64,000 nt of DNA, from NCBI RefSeq assembly GCF_014197055.1, contig NZ_JACIEW010000003.1, forward strand, positions 248,001 to 312,000, given 5' to 3'. Source of the stretch: Devosia subaequoris. GTDB lineage: Bacteria; Pseudomonadota; Alphaproteobacteria; Rhizobiales; Devosiaceae. The notes under the pieces were generated by a model. That model did not search any database. It worked only from the letters and a program-made list of their open reading frames with translations, and was not told the DNA's origin. Made by a program: the position numbers and the translations under genes. Shown piece after piece: positions 45,325 through 53,023 of the stretch (its first letter is position 1; each line of letters opens with the position of its first letter).

Positions 45325-46331
45325 CGATCACGCATCGTCTCTCCCTGCCGGCCCTTACCGTCCTCCTTGTCGTCAGCGCTATCGCTGCGGTCACCTTCGG
45401 GCCGGCTGACATCACGCCGGGCGAGGTCTGGTCGGTCATCGCGCATCATCTAGGCCTTTTCCCAGAAAGTCCGGTTTCGCGACTGCGCGATGCGATCGTC
45501 TGGGAACTGCGCTTACCGCGCGTGTTGACCGCTCTCGGGGTCGGCGCCGGCCTGGCGGTCTCCGGCGCCGTGATGCAGGCGTTGACCCGAAATCCGCTCG
45601 CCGATCCCTATCTCTTGGGCCTGTCCTCCGGAGCAGCATTGGGGGCCGTGCTTTTCCTGCTGCTAGGCTTCACCCTCCTTATGCCGCTCGGTGCCTTTCT
45701 CGGCAGTCTGGGCGCGCTGGCGCTTGCCCTGCTCATCGCCCAACTCCTGGGAGGCGCCACCCCAAGCCGGGCCATCCTCGCCGGTATCAGCATTGCGGCC
45801 CTGGCCTCGGCCGCCACCTCCTTTCTTATCTTCTGGTCAGCGACGGGCGATAGCTATCGCGATATCCTGAGCTGGTTGATGGGCTCGCTCTCGGGCTCGA
45901 TATGGTCAGATGCGGCCATGGTCTATCTTGCGCTGGTCGTGTGTCTGCCGATCATTCTGGTCAGTAGCCGGGCACTTGACGCCTTCGCCTTTGGTGATAC
46001 AGCCGCCGCCAGTCTGGGGATCGATGTGCCTCGCCTGCGCTGGACCTTGCTGGGGGCGACGGCGCTGCTGACCGGCATCATGGTGGCAATTGGCGGCGCC
46101 ATTGGCTTTGTCGGTTTGGTTGTGCCGCATGCCGTGCGCTTGGCGGTCGGCTCGGCGCACCGCAAACTGCTGCCCCATGCAATGCTGGCCGGTGCCATCT
46201 TCATGCTCTGGACCGACACGGCCGCGCGTACCCTGTTCGATCCGCGCGAATTGCCCGTCGGCATCATCACCGCCCTGATCGGCGCACCGGTTTTCCTGGC
46301 CGTTCTCCTGCGCTATCGGAGGATCACATGA
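45321..46331 (+). CDS. Putative F420-0 ABC transporter, permease
   Basis: FecCD/BtuC-family permease, 336 residues and about ten membrane helices. Typical blocks are ELRLPRVLTALGVGAGLAVSGAVMQALTRNPLADPYLLG, the SWLMGSLSGSIWSD segment, and GAIGFVGLVVPHAVRLAVGSAHRKLLPHAML, which forms the ATPase contact. It would work as a dimer with the ATPase encoded next. Start and stop each overlap the neighbour by four bases. Confidence 0.88.
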   Translation: MTITHRLSLPALTVLLVVSAIAAVTFGPADITPGEVWSVIAHHLGLFPESPVSRLRDAIVWELRLPRVLTALGVGAGLAVSGAVMQALTRNPLADPYLLGLSSGAALGAVLFLLLGFTLLMPLGAFLGSLGALALALLIAQLLGGATPSRAILAGISIAALASAATSFLIFWSATGDSYRDILSWLMGSLSGSIWSDAAMVYLALVVCLPIILVSSRALDAFAFGDTAAASLGIDVPRLRWTLLGATALLTGIMVAIGGAIGFVGLVVPHAVRLAVGSAHRKLLPHAMLAGAIFMLWTDTAARTLFDPRELPVGIITALIGAPVFLAVLLRYRRIT

Positions 46332-47131
46332 CCCTCTCGGTTACCGGGCTGTCGGTCGCAAAATCCGGCACGCCAATCCTGACTGATGTGAGCTTCTCGG
46401 CTCCGGCAGGCCGCATTACCGGGCTGATCGGGCCCAACGGCGCCGGCAAATCCACCCTACTGGCCGCCCTGCTCGGCCTCTTGCAGACCGAGGGCAGCGT
46501 TCGCTTCGAGGGCCACGACCTGCCCAACCTGCGCCGGCGCGATCGGGCACAGCTCCTGGCCTTTGTCGAACAGTCCGCTGCCACCGAGGAGCGCCTGAGC
46601 GTGCGCGATGTCGTCGCTCTGGGCCGCATCCCCTTCGAGGCGGCATGGCAATCCGAACCCAGTCCAAACGATCAGGCCATCATCGCCCAGGCACTGGCGG
46701 ACACCGGCACCACAGGTTTTTCCGCCAGACGGTTCACCACCCTGTCCGGCGGCGAACAACAGCGCGTGCATGTTGCGCGAGCGCTAGCCCAGCAGCCGCG
46801 CCTGCTGCTGCTCGACGAGCCGACCAGCCATCTCGACATTCGCTCTCAACTTCAGCTTCTCACACTGCTTCGGCAAAAAGCCGAAGCGGGAATGAGCATA
46901 TTCGTGGCCCTGCACGATCTCAATCTGGCGGCCCGCTTCTGCGACCACTTGGTCGTGCTGGCAAATGGCCGAACGACTGCCGAGGGGGCACCTACCGATG
47001 TCCTAACCCCCGAACTGCTGCGTACGGTCTACGGCGTCGCCGCCAGGCTGGTCCCCGACAGCGCCAATGGCCATCCCTTGATCGTCCTTGACGAAGCGAT
47101 TGCGGAAGACCACTGGCAATTAACCGATTGA
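46328..47131 (+). CDS. Putative F420-0 ABC transporter, ATP-binding protein
   Basis: BtuD/FecE-type ATPase of 267 residues. Walker A GPNGAGKST near residue 36, Q-loop FVEQSAATEERLSV, signature LSGGEQQRVHVARAL, Walker B LLLLDEPTSHLD and switch ALHDLNLAARFCD. Last gene of the fgd-cofE-transporter operon, which ends here; the next gene has its own copy of the operator. A CGATTG-A-CAATCG repeat straddles the stop codon. Confidence 0.88.
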   Translation: MTLSVTGLSVAKSGTPILTDVSFSAPAGRITGLIGPNGAGKSTLLAALLGLLQTEGSVRFEGHDLPNLRRRDRAQLLAFVEQSAATEERLSVRDVVALGRIPFEAAWQSEPSPNDQAIIAQALADTGTTGFSARRFTTLSGGEQQRVHVARALAQQPRLLLLDEPTSHLDIRSQLQLLTLLRQKAEAGMSIFVALHDLNLAARFCDHLVVLANGRTTAEGAPTDVLTPELLRTVYGVAARLVPDSANGHPLIVLDEAIAEDHWQLTD

Positions 47132-47156
47132 CAATCGTGCCTCAGCCACTCAAAAA

Positions 47157-47174
47157 TTTGATCGACTGGTCAAA
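47157..47174. promoter_or_regulatory. F420-operon operator, copy 2 (TTTGATC-N4-GGTCAAA)
   Basis: TTTGATCGACTGGTCAAA, 32 bp upstream of the LLM oxidoreductase ATG. It matches the reverse complement of the site before fgd at 16 of 18 positions, at almost the same distance from the start codon. Flanking AAA and TTT extend the symmetry. The shared site implies one regulator for both units. Confidence 0.72.
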
Positions 47175-47206
47175 TTTCCAGATCAACGGGAGCGCAGAGG
47201 GACACA

Positions 47207-48208
47207 ATGGAATTCGGCATCACCTTCAAGGGCTTTATCGAGCATGAGCGGGCCCGCTATCTGGTTCGCGCCGCCGAGTATGCCGGCTTCTCCTATTGTT
47301 GGTTCTACGACAGCCACATTCTCTGGCGCGATTGCTACGCCGCCATTGCCATGTGCATGGAACACACCACTGACATGCGTTTCGGTCCGCTGGTCACCAA
47401 TCCCGATGTGCGCGACTGGTCGGTTGCCGCTTCGATCTTCGGCTCGCTTTCCAAGCAATCCGGCGGGCGCTTCGATCTCGCCGTGGGCCGTGGCGACTCA
47501 TCCATGCGCGTCATGGGTAAAAAGCCTGCGACCCTCAAGCGCGTCGCCGAGTTCATCGACAAGACCAAAGCCATGGTGCGCGGCGAGGAAGTCACCTATG
47601 GCGAAATTCCTGCGGCGGTGAAATTTCCCTGGGCAGTCGGCCACGACATGCCGAGCTGGATCGCCGCCTACGGCCCGCTGGCCTTGAAAACCGCGGGTCA
47701 GCACGCCGAGGGTGTCGTGTTGCAGATTGCCGATCCGGGGCTTTGCAAATGGTTCACCGACCAATGCATCGATGCTGGCAAGGAAGCCGGCAAGGACATG
47801 TCCGGCTTCCGCTCCATGGCTGCCGCGCCGGCCTATTTCGGCGACAAGAAACGCGCCATCGAGCATGTGAAGTGGTTTCCGGCCATGGTCGGCAATCATG
47901 TGGCCGATATTGTCGAGAAATACGGCGCCGATAGCGATAAGGTGCCGTCAAGCCTGACCAGCTATATCGAAAAGCGCCGTGGCTATGACTATTCCAAGCA
48001 TGGCCAGGCCGATAATCCCTATCTCGATTTCATCACTGATGACGTGGTGGAGAGCTTCTGCGTGCTCGGCGAACCCGAGGATCACATCAAGAAGCTGCAT
48101 GAACTGGAGGCGGCGGGTGTCACCCAGTTCAACATCTATCTCGACAGCGGCGATGAGGAGGAGATCATCGCCAATTACGGAAGGCACGTCATTCCCGCCT
48201 TCCGCTGA
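47207..48208 (+). CDS. LLM-class F420-type oxidoreductase (CPS_4112-like family)
   Basis: Luciferase-like TIM-barrel protein of 333 residues. MEFGITFKGFIEHERARYLVRAAEYAGFSYCWFYDSH, RFGPLVTNPDVRDWSVAASIFGSLS, GGRFDLAVGRGDSSMRVMG and SWIAAYGPLALKTAG place it with the methylenetetrahydromethanopterin-reductase-like group. TIGRFAM describes such a clade (CPS_4112 type) in which F420 use by proteobacterial members was left open (from memory). The operator shared with fgd and cofE argues that this one is F420 dependent. Its substrate may come from the nucleobase-type importer operon downstream. A terminator follows. Confidence 0.85.
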   Translation: MEFGITFKGFIEHERARYLVRAAEYAGFSYCWFYDSHILWRDCYAAIAMCMEHTTDMRFGPLVTNPDVRDWSVAASIFGSLSKQSGGRFDLAVGRGDSSMRVMGKKPATLKRVAEFIDKTKAMVRGEEVTYGEIPAAVKFPWAVGHDMPSWIAAYGPLALKTAGQHAEGVVLQIADPGLCKWFTDQCIDAGKEAGKDMSGFRSMAAAPAYFGDKKRAIEHVKWFPAMVGNHVADIVEKYGADSDKVPSSLTSYIEKRRGYDYSKHGQADNPYLDFITDDVVESFCVLGEPEDHIKKLHELEAAGVTQFNIYLDSGDEEEIIANYGRHVIPAFR

Positions 48209-48216
48209 ACTCTTGA

Positions 48217-48248
48217 AGGGCGCGCCGCACGGTGCGCCCTTTTTGTTT
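48217..48248 (+). terminator. Terminator after the LLM oxidoreductase gene
   Basis: AGGGCGC...GCGCCCT (7-bp arms, 10-nt loop) followed by TTTTGTTTT, 8 nt after the stop codon. It separates the F420 genes from the BMP transporter operon. Confidence 0.85.
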
Positions 48249-48387
48249 TGGCATCAACGCCTTGTCGCGACCTGGGAAGCGCGAACAATTGGGGAATGAT
48301 GCCGCGACCACTTCCACAAACCTTCCTGTGACGGCTAGATGACACAAGGGAGGCGACGACCAGCAAACAAGGAAACGGGGAACGAAA

Positions 48388-49374
48388 ATGGGAACTCTCA
48401 ATCGCCGCACTCTGATCGCGGCACTCGGGCTGACCACCGCGCTCAGCCTCACCGGCGCCTCCTTGGCGCAGGACATGCCCAAGGTTGCCGCTATTTGGAC
48501 CGTACCGGTCGAACAGCAATGGGCAAGCCGCCTGCATAATGCGCTGGTCGCCGCCGAAGAGGCCGGCGAGATCGACTATGTCTATTCGGAAAACATCACC
48601 AATACCGACTACGAGCGCGTCATGCGCGAATATGCCGAACAGGGCATCGCCTTGATGGTCGGCGAGGCTTTCGGTGTCGAGCAGCCTGCCCGTACCGTGG
48701 CCGCAGACTATCCCGAGATCAGCTTCCTCATGGGGTCGTCCCTGCCGCCGGTGGAACCGAACTTCGCTACCTTCGACAATTTCATCCACGAGCCCAGCTA
48801 TCTCACCGGCATCATTGCCGGCATGAAGACCGAAACCGACCAGATCGGCATGGTGGGCGGATATGCCATTCCTGAAGTGAACCGACTGATGCACGCCTTC
48901 ATGGCCGGCGCACTCTCGGTCAATCCGGACGTGACTTTCTCGGTCAGCTTCATCAACTCCTGGTATGATCCCCCCAAGGCCAAGGAAACCGCCTTCGCCA
49001 TGGTCGATGCTGGTGCCGACATTCTTTATGCCGAGCGCTTTGGCGTTTCCGACGCCGCCAAGGAGCGTGGCATCTTCGCTATCGGCAATGTCATCGACAC
49101 CGCTGCCGACTATCCAGGCACCATTCTCGCCTCTGCCCTCTGGCATGGCGAACCGATGATCAATCAAGCTATCGCCGATGTGAAGGCCGGCACCTTCGAG
49201 GCCAAGGACTATGGCGTCTATGCCTTCATGGAATATGGCGGGTCGTCCATGGTGGTCGATGAGGAACTGGCCGGCGCCGAAGCTGTGGAAGCGGCAAAGG
49301 CCGTCGAAGCCTCCATTCTCGATGGCTCATTCGTGGTCGAAATCAACGACAGTGAACCGACCTCGACGCAGTAA
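48388..49374 (+). CDS. BMP family ABC transporter substrate-binding protein
   Basis: Periplasmic receptor of the BMP/Med family (PnrA-like), which binds nucleosides or nucleobase-like compounds. 328 residues with a signal peptide (RRTLIAALGLTTALSLTGASLAQ). Family blocks are VAAIWTVPVEQQWASRLHNAL, YERVMREYAEQGIALMVGEAFG, YLTGIIAGMKT, GMVGGYAIPEVNRLMHAFMAGA and FINSWYDPPKAKE. First gene of a six-gene operon with a CodA-like deaminase, so a cyclic nitrogenous ligand is likely. Confidence 0.9.
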   Translation: MGTLNRRTLIAALGLTTALSLTGASLAQDMPKVAAIWTVPVEQQWASRLHNALVAAEEAGEIDYVYSENITNTDYERVMREYAEQGIALMVGEAFGVEQPARTVAADYPEISFLMGSSLPPVEPNFATFDNFIHEPSYLTGIIAGMKTETDQIGMVGGYAIPEVNRLMHAFMAGALSVNPDVTFSVSFINSWYDPPKAKETAFAMVDAGADILYAERFGVSDAAKERGIFAIGNVIDTAADYPGTILASALWHGEPMINQAIADVKAGTFEAKDYGVYAFMEYGGSSMVVDEELAGAEAVEAAKAVEASILDGSFVVEINDSEPTSTQ

Positions 49375-49392
49375 GCGGGGCACCCCCACCCG

Positions 49393-49418
49393 TCCTCCCC
49401 CTGAAACAGGGGGGAGGA
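49393..49418 (+). repeat. Intercistronic hairpin after the binding-protein gene
   Basis: TCCTCCCCCTG-AAA-CAGGGGGGAGGA, arms of 11-12 bases with a single extra G, between the BMP receptor and the ATPase gene. Such hairpins often raise receptor yield by blocking 3' decay or limiting read-through. Confidence 0.5.
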
Positions 49419-49443
49419 TAGGAGGTAAACGAAGCAGGACACT

Positions 49444-50991
49444 ATGACCGAACCCAATCTCCTGCTCTCGCTAACCAACATCACCAAGCGGTTCGGCGCC
49501 CTTGTCGCCAACGACGACATTTCTCTCGACCTTCGCGAGGGCGAAATCCTTGCCCTTTTGGGAGAGAACGGCGCCGGCAAGACCACGCTGATGAACATCC
49601 TGTTCGGTCACTACGTGCAGGACGATGGCATCGTCCGCGTCCGGACCGACGCCGAAGGCATGACCACCCTGCCTCCCGGCTCGCCGGGCGCAGCCCTGGC
49701 AGCTGGTGTCGGCATGGTACATCAGCACTTCACTCTGGCCGAAAACCTTTCTGGATTGGACAATATTCGCCTTGGCACCGAGGCACTTCTCTCCTTTGGT
49801 CAACGCGCCACGGCGCGTGCAAGGATTGAGAAAATCATCGCCGTGAGCGGGCTGGAGGTCGACATCGACCGCCGCGTTGCCGATCTCACGGTGGGCGAGA
49901 AGCAGCGCGTCGAAATCCTCAAGGCACTCTATCGCGATGCCCGCGTCCTCATTCTGGACGAACCCACAGCCGTACTGACGCCCCAGGAGGCGGAGGGACT
50001 GTTCGCCGTGCTGCGGCGGCTGGCGGCCAATGGCCTTGGGGTCATCTTTATTTCGCACAAGCTGGGCGAGGTGCTGGCCGTCTCGCACCGCATCATGGTG
50101 CTGCGTGCGGGCAGGAAAGCCGGTGAGTTGACCACCGCCGAGGCCGACCGTCGTGCCATCGCCGATCTCATGGTCGGCAAGGCCTTGGCCGAAGTAACGC
50201 GCACGCCCGGCAGTATTGGCAAGGCATTGCTCGAATTCGACAACGTCTGCCTGGGCAAGCCATCAACCCGCACCGCCCTTCGTCAGGTCAGCTTCAAACT
50301 GCGGGCCGGAGAGATCGTCGGTCTTGCGGGCATTTCAGGCAATGGCCAGACCACCATTGCCGCGCTGCTCTCCGGTCTCGCCGTGCCCGACCGCGGCACA
50401 CTACGTCTTTATGGTCAGCCCATGACCATGACCAGTCCACGCCGGCTCGTGGAAGCTGGCGTTGCCCGCATGCCTGAGGATCGCCAGCATGATGGCGTCG
50501 TCGGCACCATGAGCGTGGCCGAGAACATCGCTATCGAGGAAGTGCGCTCCCCCGAGTTGTCACGCCTCGGCTTTCTAGATCGGAACGCCATGCGGGCCCG
50601 CGCCGAGAGCGCCATTGCGGCCTATGATGTGCGTTGTCCTGGACCGGACGCTGAGGCGCGGCTTCTCTCGGGTGGCAATGTGCAAAAGCTCATTCTCGCT
50701 CGCGTACTCGAACGCGAACCCCGCATCATTCTGGCCAACCAGCCCACGCGCGGACTCGACATTGGCGCACAGGCCGAAGTGCATCGCCGCATTATTGCTG
50801 CGCGCGATCGGGGCGCCGCGGTCCTGGTGATTTCCGAAGATCTCGACGAGCTCTTCGCCCTGGCTGACCGGTTCCTCGTAGTCCATGCAGGAGAGGTGGC
50901 TGAGGCCGGTCCAGCCGATACCCTCGACCGCGCCACCATCGGCCTGATGATGGCCGGTCAGTCCCGCACCACGGAGCCCCTTGCCCAATGA
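49444..50991 (+). CDS. ABC transporter, double ATPase subunit (nucleoside/sugar type)
   Basis: Two fused ATPase domains, 515 residues, like NupA or RbsA. Domain 1 has GENGAGKTTLMNILFGHY, the Q-loop region GMVHQHFTLAENLSGLDN, LTVGEKQRVEILKAL and VLILDEPTAVLTPQE. Domain 2 is typical of the class: its Walker A is degenerate (GISGNGQTT), with MPEDRQHDGVVGTMSVAEN and LSGGNVQKLILARVL. Start ATG 49444 follows AGGAGG at a distance; the stop overlaps the next start (ATGA). Confidence 0.93.
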   Translation: MTEPNLLLSLTNITKRFGALVANDDISLDLREGEILALLGENGAGKTTLMNILFGHYVQDDGIVRVRTDAEGMTTLPPGSPGAALAAGVGMVHQHFTLAENLSGLDNIRLGTEALLSFGQRATARARIEKIIAVSGLEVDIDRRVADLTVGEKQRVEILKALYRDARVLILDEPTAVLTPQEAEGLFAVLRRLAANGLGVIFISHKLGEVLAVSHRIMVLRAGRKAGELTTAEADRRAIADLMVGKALAEVTRTPGSIGKALLEFDNVCLGKPSTRTALRQVSFKLRAGEIVGLAGISGNGQTTIAALLSGLAVPDRGTLRLYGQPMTMTSPRRLVEAGVARMPEDRQHDGVVGTMSVAENIAIEEVRSPELSRLGFLDRNAMRARAESAIAAYDVRCPGPDAEARLLSGGNVQKLILARVLEREPRIILANQPTRGLDIGAQAEVHRRIIAARDRGAAVLVISEDLDELFALADRFLVVHAGEVAEAGPADTLDRATIGLMMAGQSRTTEPLAQ

Positions 50992-52058
50992 GCCTCCGCC
51001 TCGATCCCCGTGAACACGCGCCTCTGCCATTGCGCCTGCTGGTCTCGCTGCTCGCCGGTCTGGTTGCGCTGCTGCTGGTGGCCATTCCAGTCATGGCGGC
51101 GGGCGCCAATCCCCTCGACGCCTATGTGCTCATGGCGCAGGGGGCATTCGGTTCAATGTTCGCCCTGTCCGAAACCCTTAATCGCGCCACCCCTCTCATC
51201 CTCACCGGCCTCGCCGCCGCCGTGGCCTTTCGCGCCCGGCTATGGAACATCGGCGCCGAGGGTCAACTCTATATGGGTGCCCTTGCAGCCGTGCTGGTTG
51301 GCTCGGGATTTCTACAGCTTCCGGGCCCGCTCGCCATCCCCGCCATCATGCTGGCCGGTTTTCTCGCCGGTGGTCTGATGATGGTGATCCCGGCCATGCT
51401 CAAGCTGCGCTTCGGCGCCGATGAGGTGGTCATCACCCTGCTGCTCAATTTCGTGGTCATCCTCTTCATTCAGATGCTGATCGAAGGCCCGCTCAAGGAC
51501 CCGCTGGCCATGGGCTGGCCGCAATCGGTCCCGCTCGTCGCAGAGGCCAGATTCGACAAGCTGATCCCGCGACTGCGCATGCATTGGGGGCTGGTCATTG
51601 GCCTTGTAGCCGCGCTCATCCTCTGGCTCATGGTCAAGCGCACCGTGCTCGGCTTCGAAATCAAGGCGGTCGGTGAGAACAAGGCTGCTGCCCGCTTTGC
51701 CGGCATTCCGGTTGACGCCACCATGCTCAAGGTTGCCCTGATTTCGGGCGGCTTGGCGGGTCTGGCCGGCGTTGGCGAGGTGGCCGGGGTGAAAGGCTAT
51801 CTCTCGGCCGATCTCTCGCCCGGTTTCGGCTATTCGGGCATTGTCGTGGCCATGCTCGCCGGCCTTTCGCCCATTGGCAGTGTCCTTGCAGCCATATTCA
51901 TTGCCGCCGTGTTCGTGGGCGCGGACTCGATGAGCCGGGCCACCGGCATTTCCAACTATCTGGCCGATCTGGTGGTGGCATTGTCCCTGCTCTGCGTGTT
52001 GGTCGGCAGTTTCTTCCTGCGCTTTCGGCTGCGCTGGCAATCCCGGCAGGAGGTCTGA
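50988..52058 (+). CDS. ABC transporter permease (nucleoside/sugar type), first
   Basis: BPD_transp_2 permease, 356 residues and about ten helices, like NupB. Blocks: LNRATPLILTGLAAAVAFRARLWNIGAEGQLYMGALAAVL, RFGADEVVITLLLNFVVILFIQML, GFEIKAVGENKAAARFAGIPV and GFGYSGIVVAMLAGLSPIGSV. Overlaps the ATPase gene by four bases and ends three bases before the second permease. Confidence 0.92.
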   Translation: MSLRLDPREHAPLPLRLLVSLLAGLVALLLVAIPVMAAGANPLDAYVLMAQGAFGSMFALSETLNRATPLILTGLAAAVAFRARLWNIGAEGQLYMGALAAVLVGSGFLQLPGPLAIPAIMLAGFLAGGLMMVIPAMLKLRFGADEVVITLLLNFVVILFIQMLIEGPLKDPLAMGWPQSVPLVAEARFDKLIPRLRMHWGLVIGLVAALILWLMVKRTVLGFEIKAVGENKAAARFAGIPVDATMLKVALISGGLAGLAGVGEVAGVKGYLSADLSPGFGYSGIVVAMLAGLSPIGSVLAAIFIAAVFVGADSMSRATGISNYLADLVVALSLLCVLVGSFFLRFRLRWQSRQEV

Positions 52059-52061
52059 GCC

Positions 52062-53009
52062 ATGGATACCCTTCTTGATATCTTCAGCTCCGCCAATTTT
52101 TGGGCCGCCGCCATTCGCATCGCCACTCCGCTGATTTTCGGCGTGCTGGGCGCCCTGCTCTGCGAACGCGCCGGTGTGCTCAATCTGGGTATCGAAGGCA
52201 TCTTCGTTGCCGGGGCCATGGCCGGCTGGCTCGCCGTCTATCTTGGTGCGGGCCTCTGGGGCGGCGTGCTGATCGCCGCGCTAGCGGGCGCCATGTTCGG
52301 TCTGCTGCATGCCTTTCTCACAGTCATTCTCGGTCTCTCCCAACATGTCTCGGGCATCGGCATTACCTTGCTGGCCACAAGCGCAAGCTATTTCACCTAC
52401 CGCACCACCCTGCCCGATGTGTCCTCCCCGCCACGCATCATCCCGTACCAGCCCATCGCCGTCCCCGGACTGTCAGACTTGCCCTTTCTCGGCCCGGCCC
52501 TGTTCCAGCAAACCTTGTTCACCTGGCTGGCCCTGGCCCTGGTGGCACTCGTCGCCTTTGTGCTCTATCGCACGCCGCTGGGGCTCGCCATTCGCGCTGT
52601 TGGCGACAATCCTGCCTCGGTCGAAGCACAGGGGCTTTCAGTCCGCGGCCTGCGGATCGGCGCGGTGGTGATCGGTTCAGCCCTCATGGCGCTGGGCGGC
52701 GCCTTCCTCACCATGTCGGCCTTCGACGCTTTCTTCTTCGGCATGGTCAATGGCCGCGGTTGGATCTGCATCGCATTGGTGGTCTTTGCCTCCTGGCAAC
52801 CCGGCAAGGCGCTGCTTGGCGCCCTGCTGTTTGGCGCCTTTGACGCCTTCCAGATTCGTCTCCAGGCCGAGATCGGCCAAGTCGTGCCCGGCCAGGTCTT
52901 CCTGATGATGCCCTATCTGCTCTCCATCCTGGCCCTGGTATTGGTCGCTCGCAAAGCCGACTATCCAAGAGCCCTGCTTCAGCCCTGGACCAAGGGGCAG
53001 CGCCACTAA
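52062..53009 (+). CDS. ABC transporter permease (nucleoside/sugar type), second
   Basis: Partner permease, 315 residues, NupC type. Blocks: LIFGVLGALLCERAGVLNLGIEGIFVAGAMAG, HVSGIGITLLATSASYFTYRT, GLAIRAVGDNPASVEAQGLSV and GRGWICIALVVFASWQPGKALLGALLFG. Directly between the first permease and the deaminase gene, 14 bp before the latter. Confidence 0.92.
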   Translation: MDTLLDIFSSANFWAAAIRIATPLIFGVLGALLCERAGVLNLGIEGIFVAGAMAGWLAVYLGAGLWGGVLIAALAGAMFGLLHAFLTVILGLSQHVSGIGITLLATSASYFTYRTTLPDVSSPPRIIPYQPIAVPGLSDLPFLGPALFQQTLFTWLALALVALVAFVLYRTPLGLAIRAVGDNPASVEAQGLSVRGLRIGAVVIGSALMALGGAFLTMSAFDAFFFGMVNGRGWICIALVVFASWQPGKALLGALLFGAFDAFQIRLQAEIGQVVPGQVFLMMPYLLSILALVLVARKADYPRALLQPWTKGQRH

Positions 53010-53023
53010 CCGCGGGACCATCC

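Noticed and set aside
44386-47131. Reading the ABC importer as a cobalamin or ferric-siderophore transporter (BtuFCD/FecBCDE)
   Set aside because: The fold class is the same, but there is no TonB receptor, no cobalamin riboswitch upstream, and the genes are fused by overlaps to cofE and fgd. The F420-0 reading fits the context better, though the ligand is unproven.
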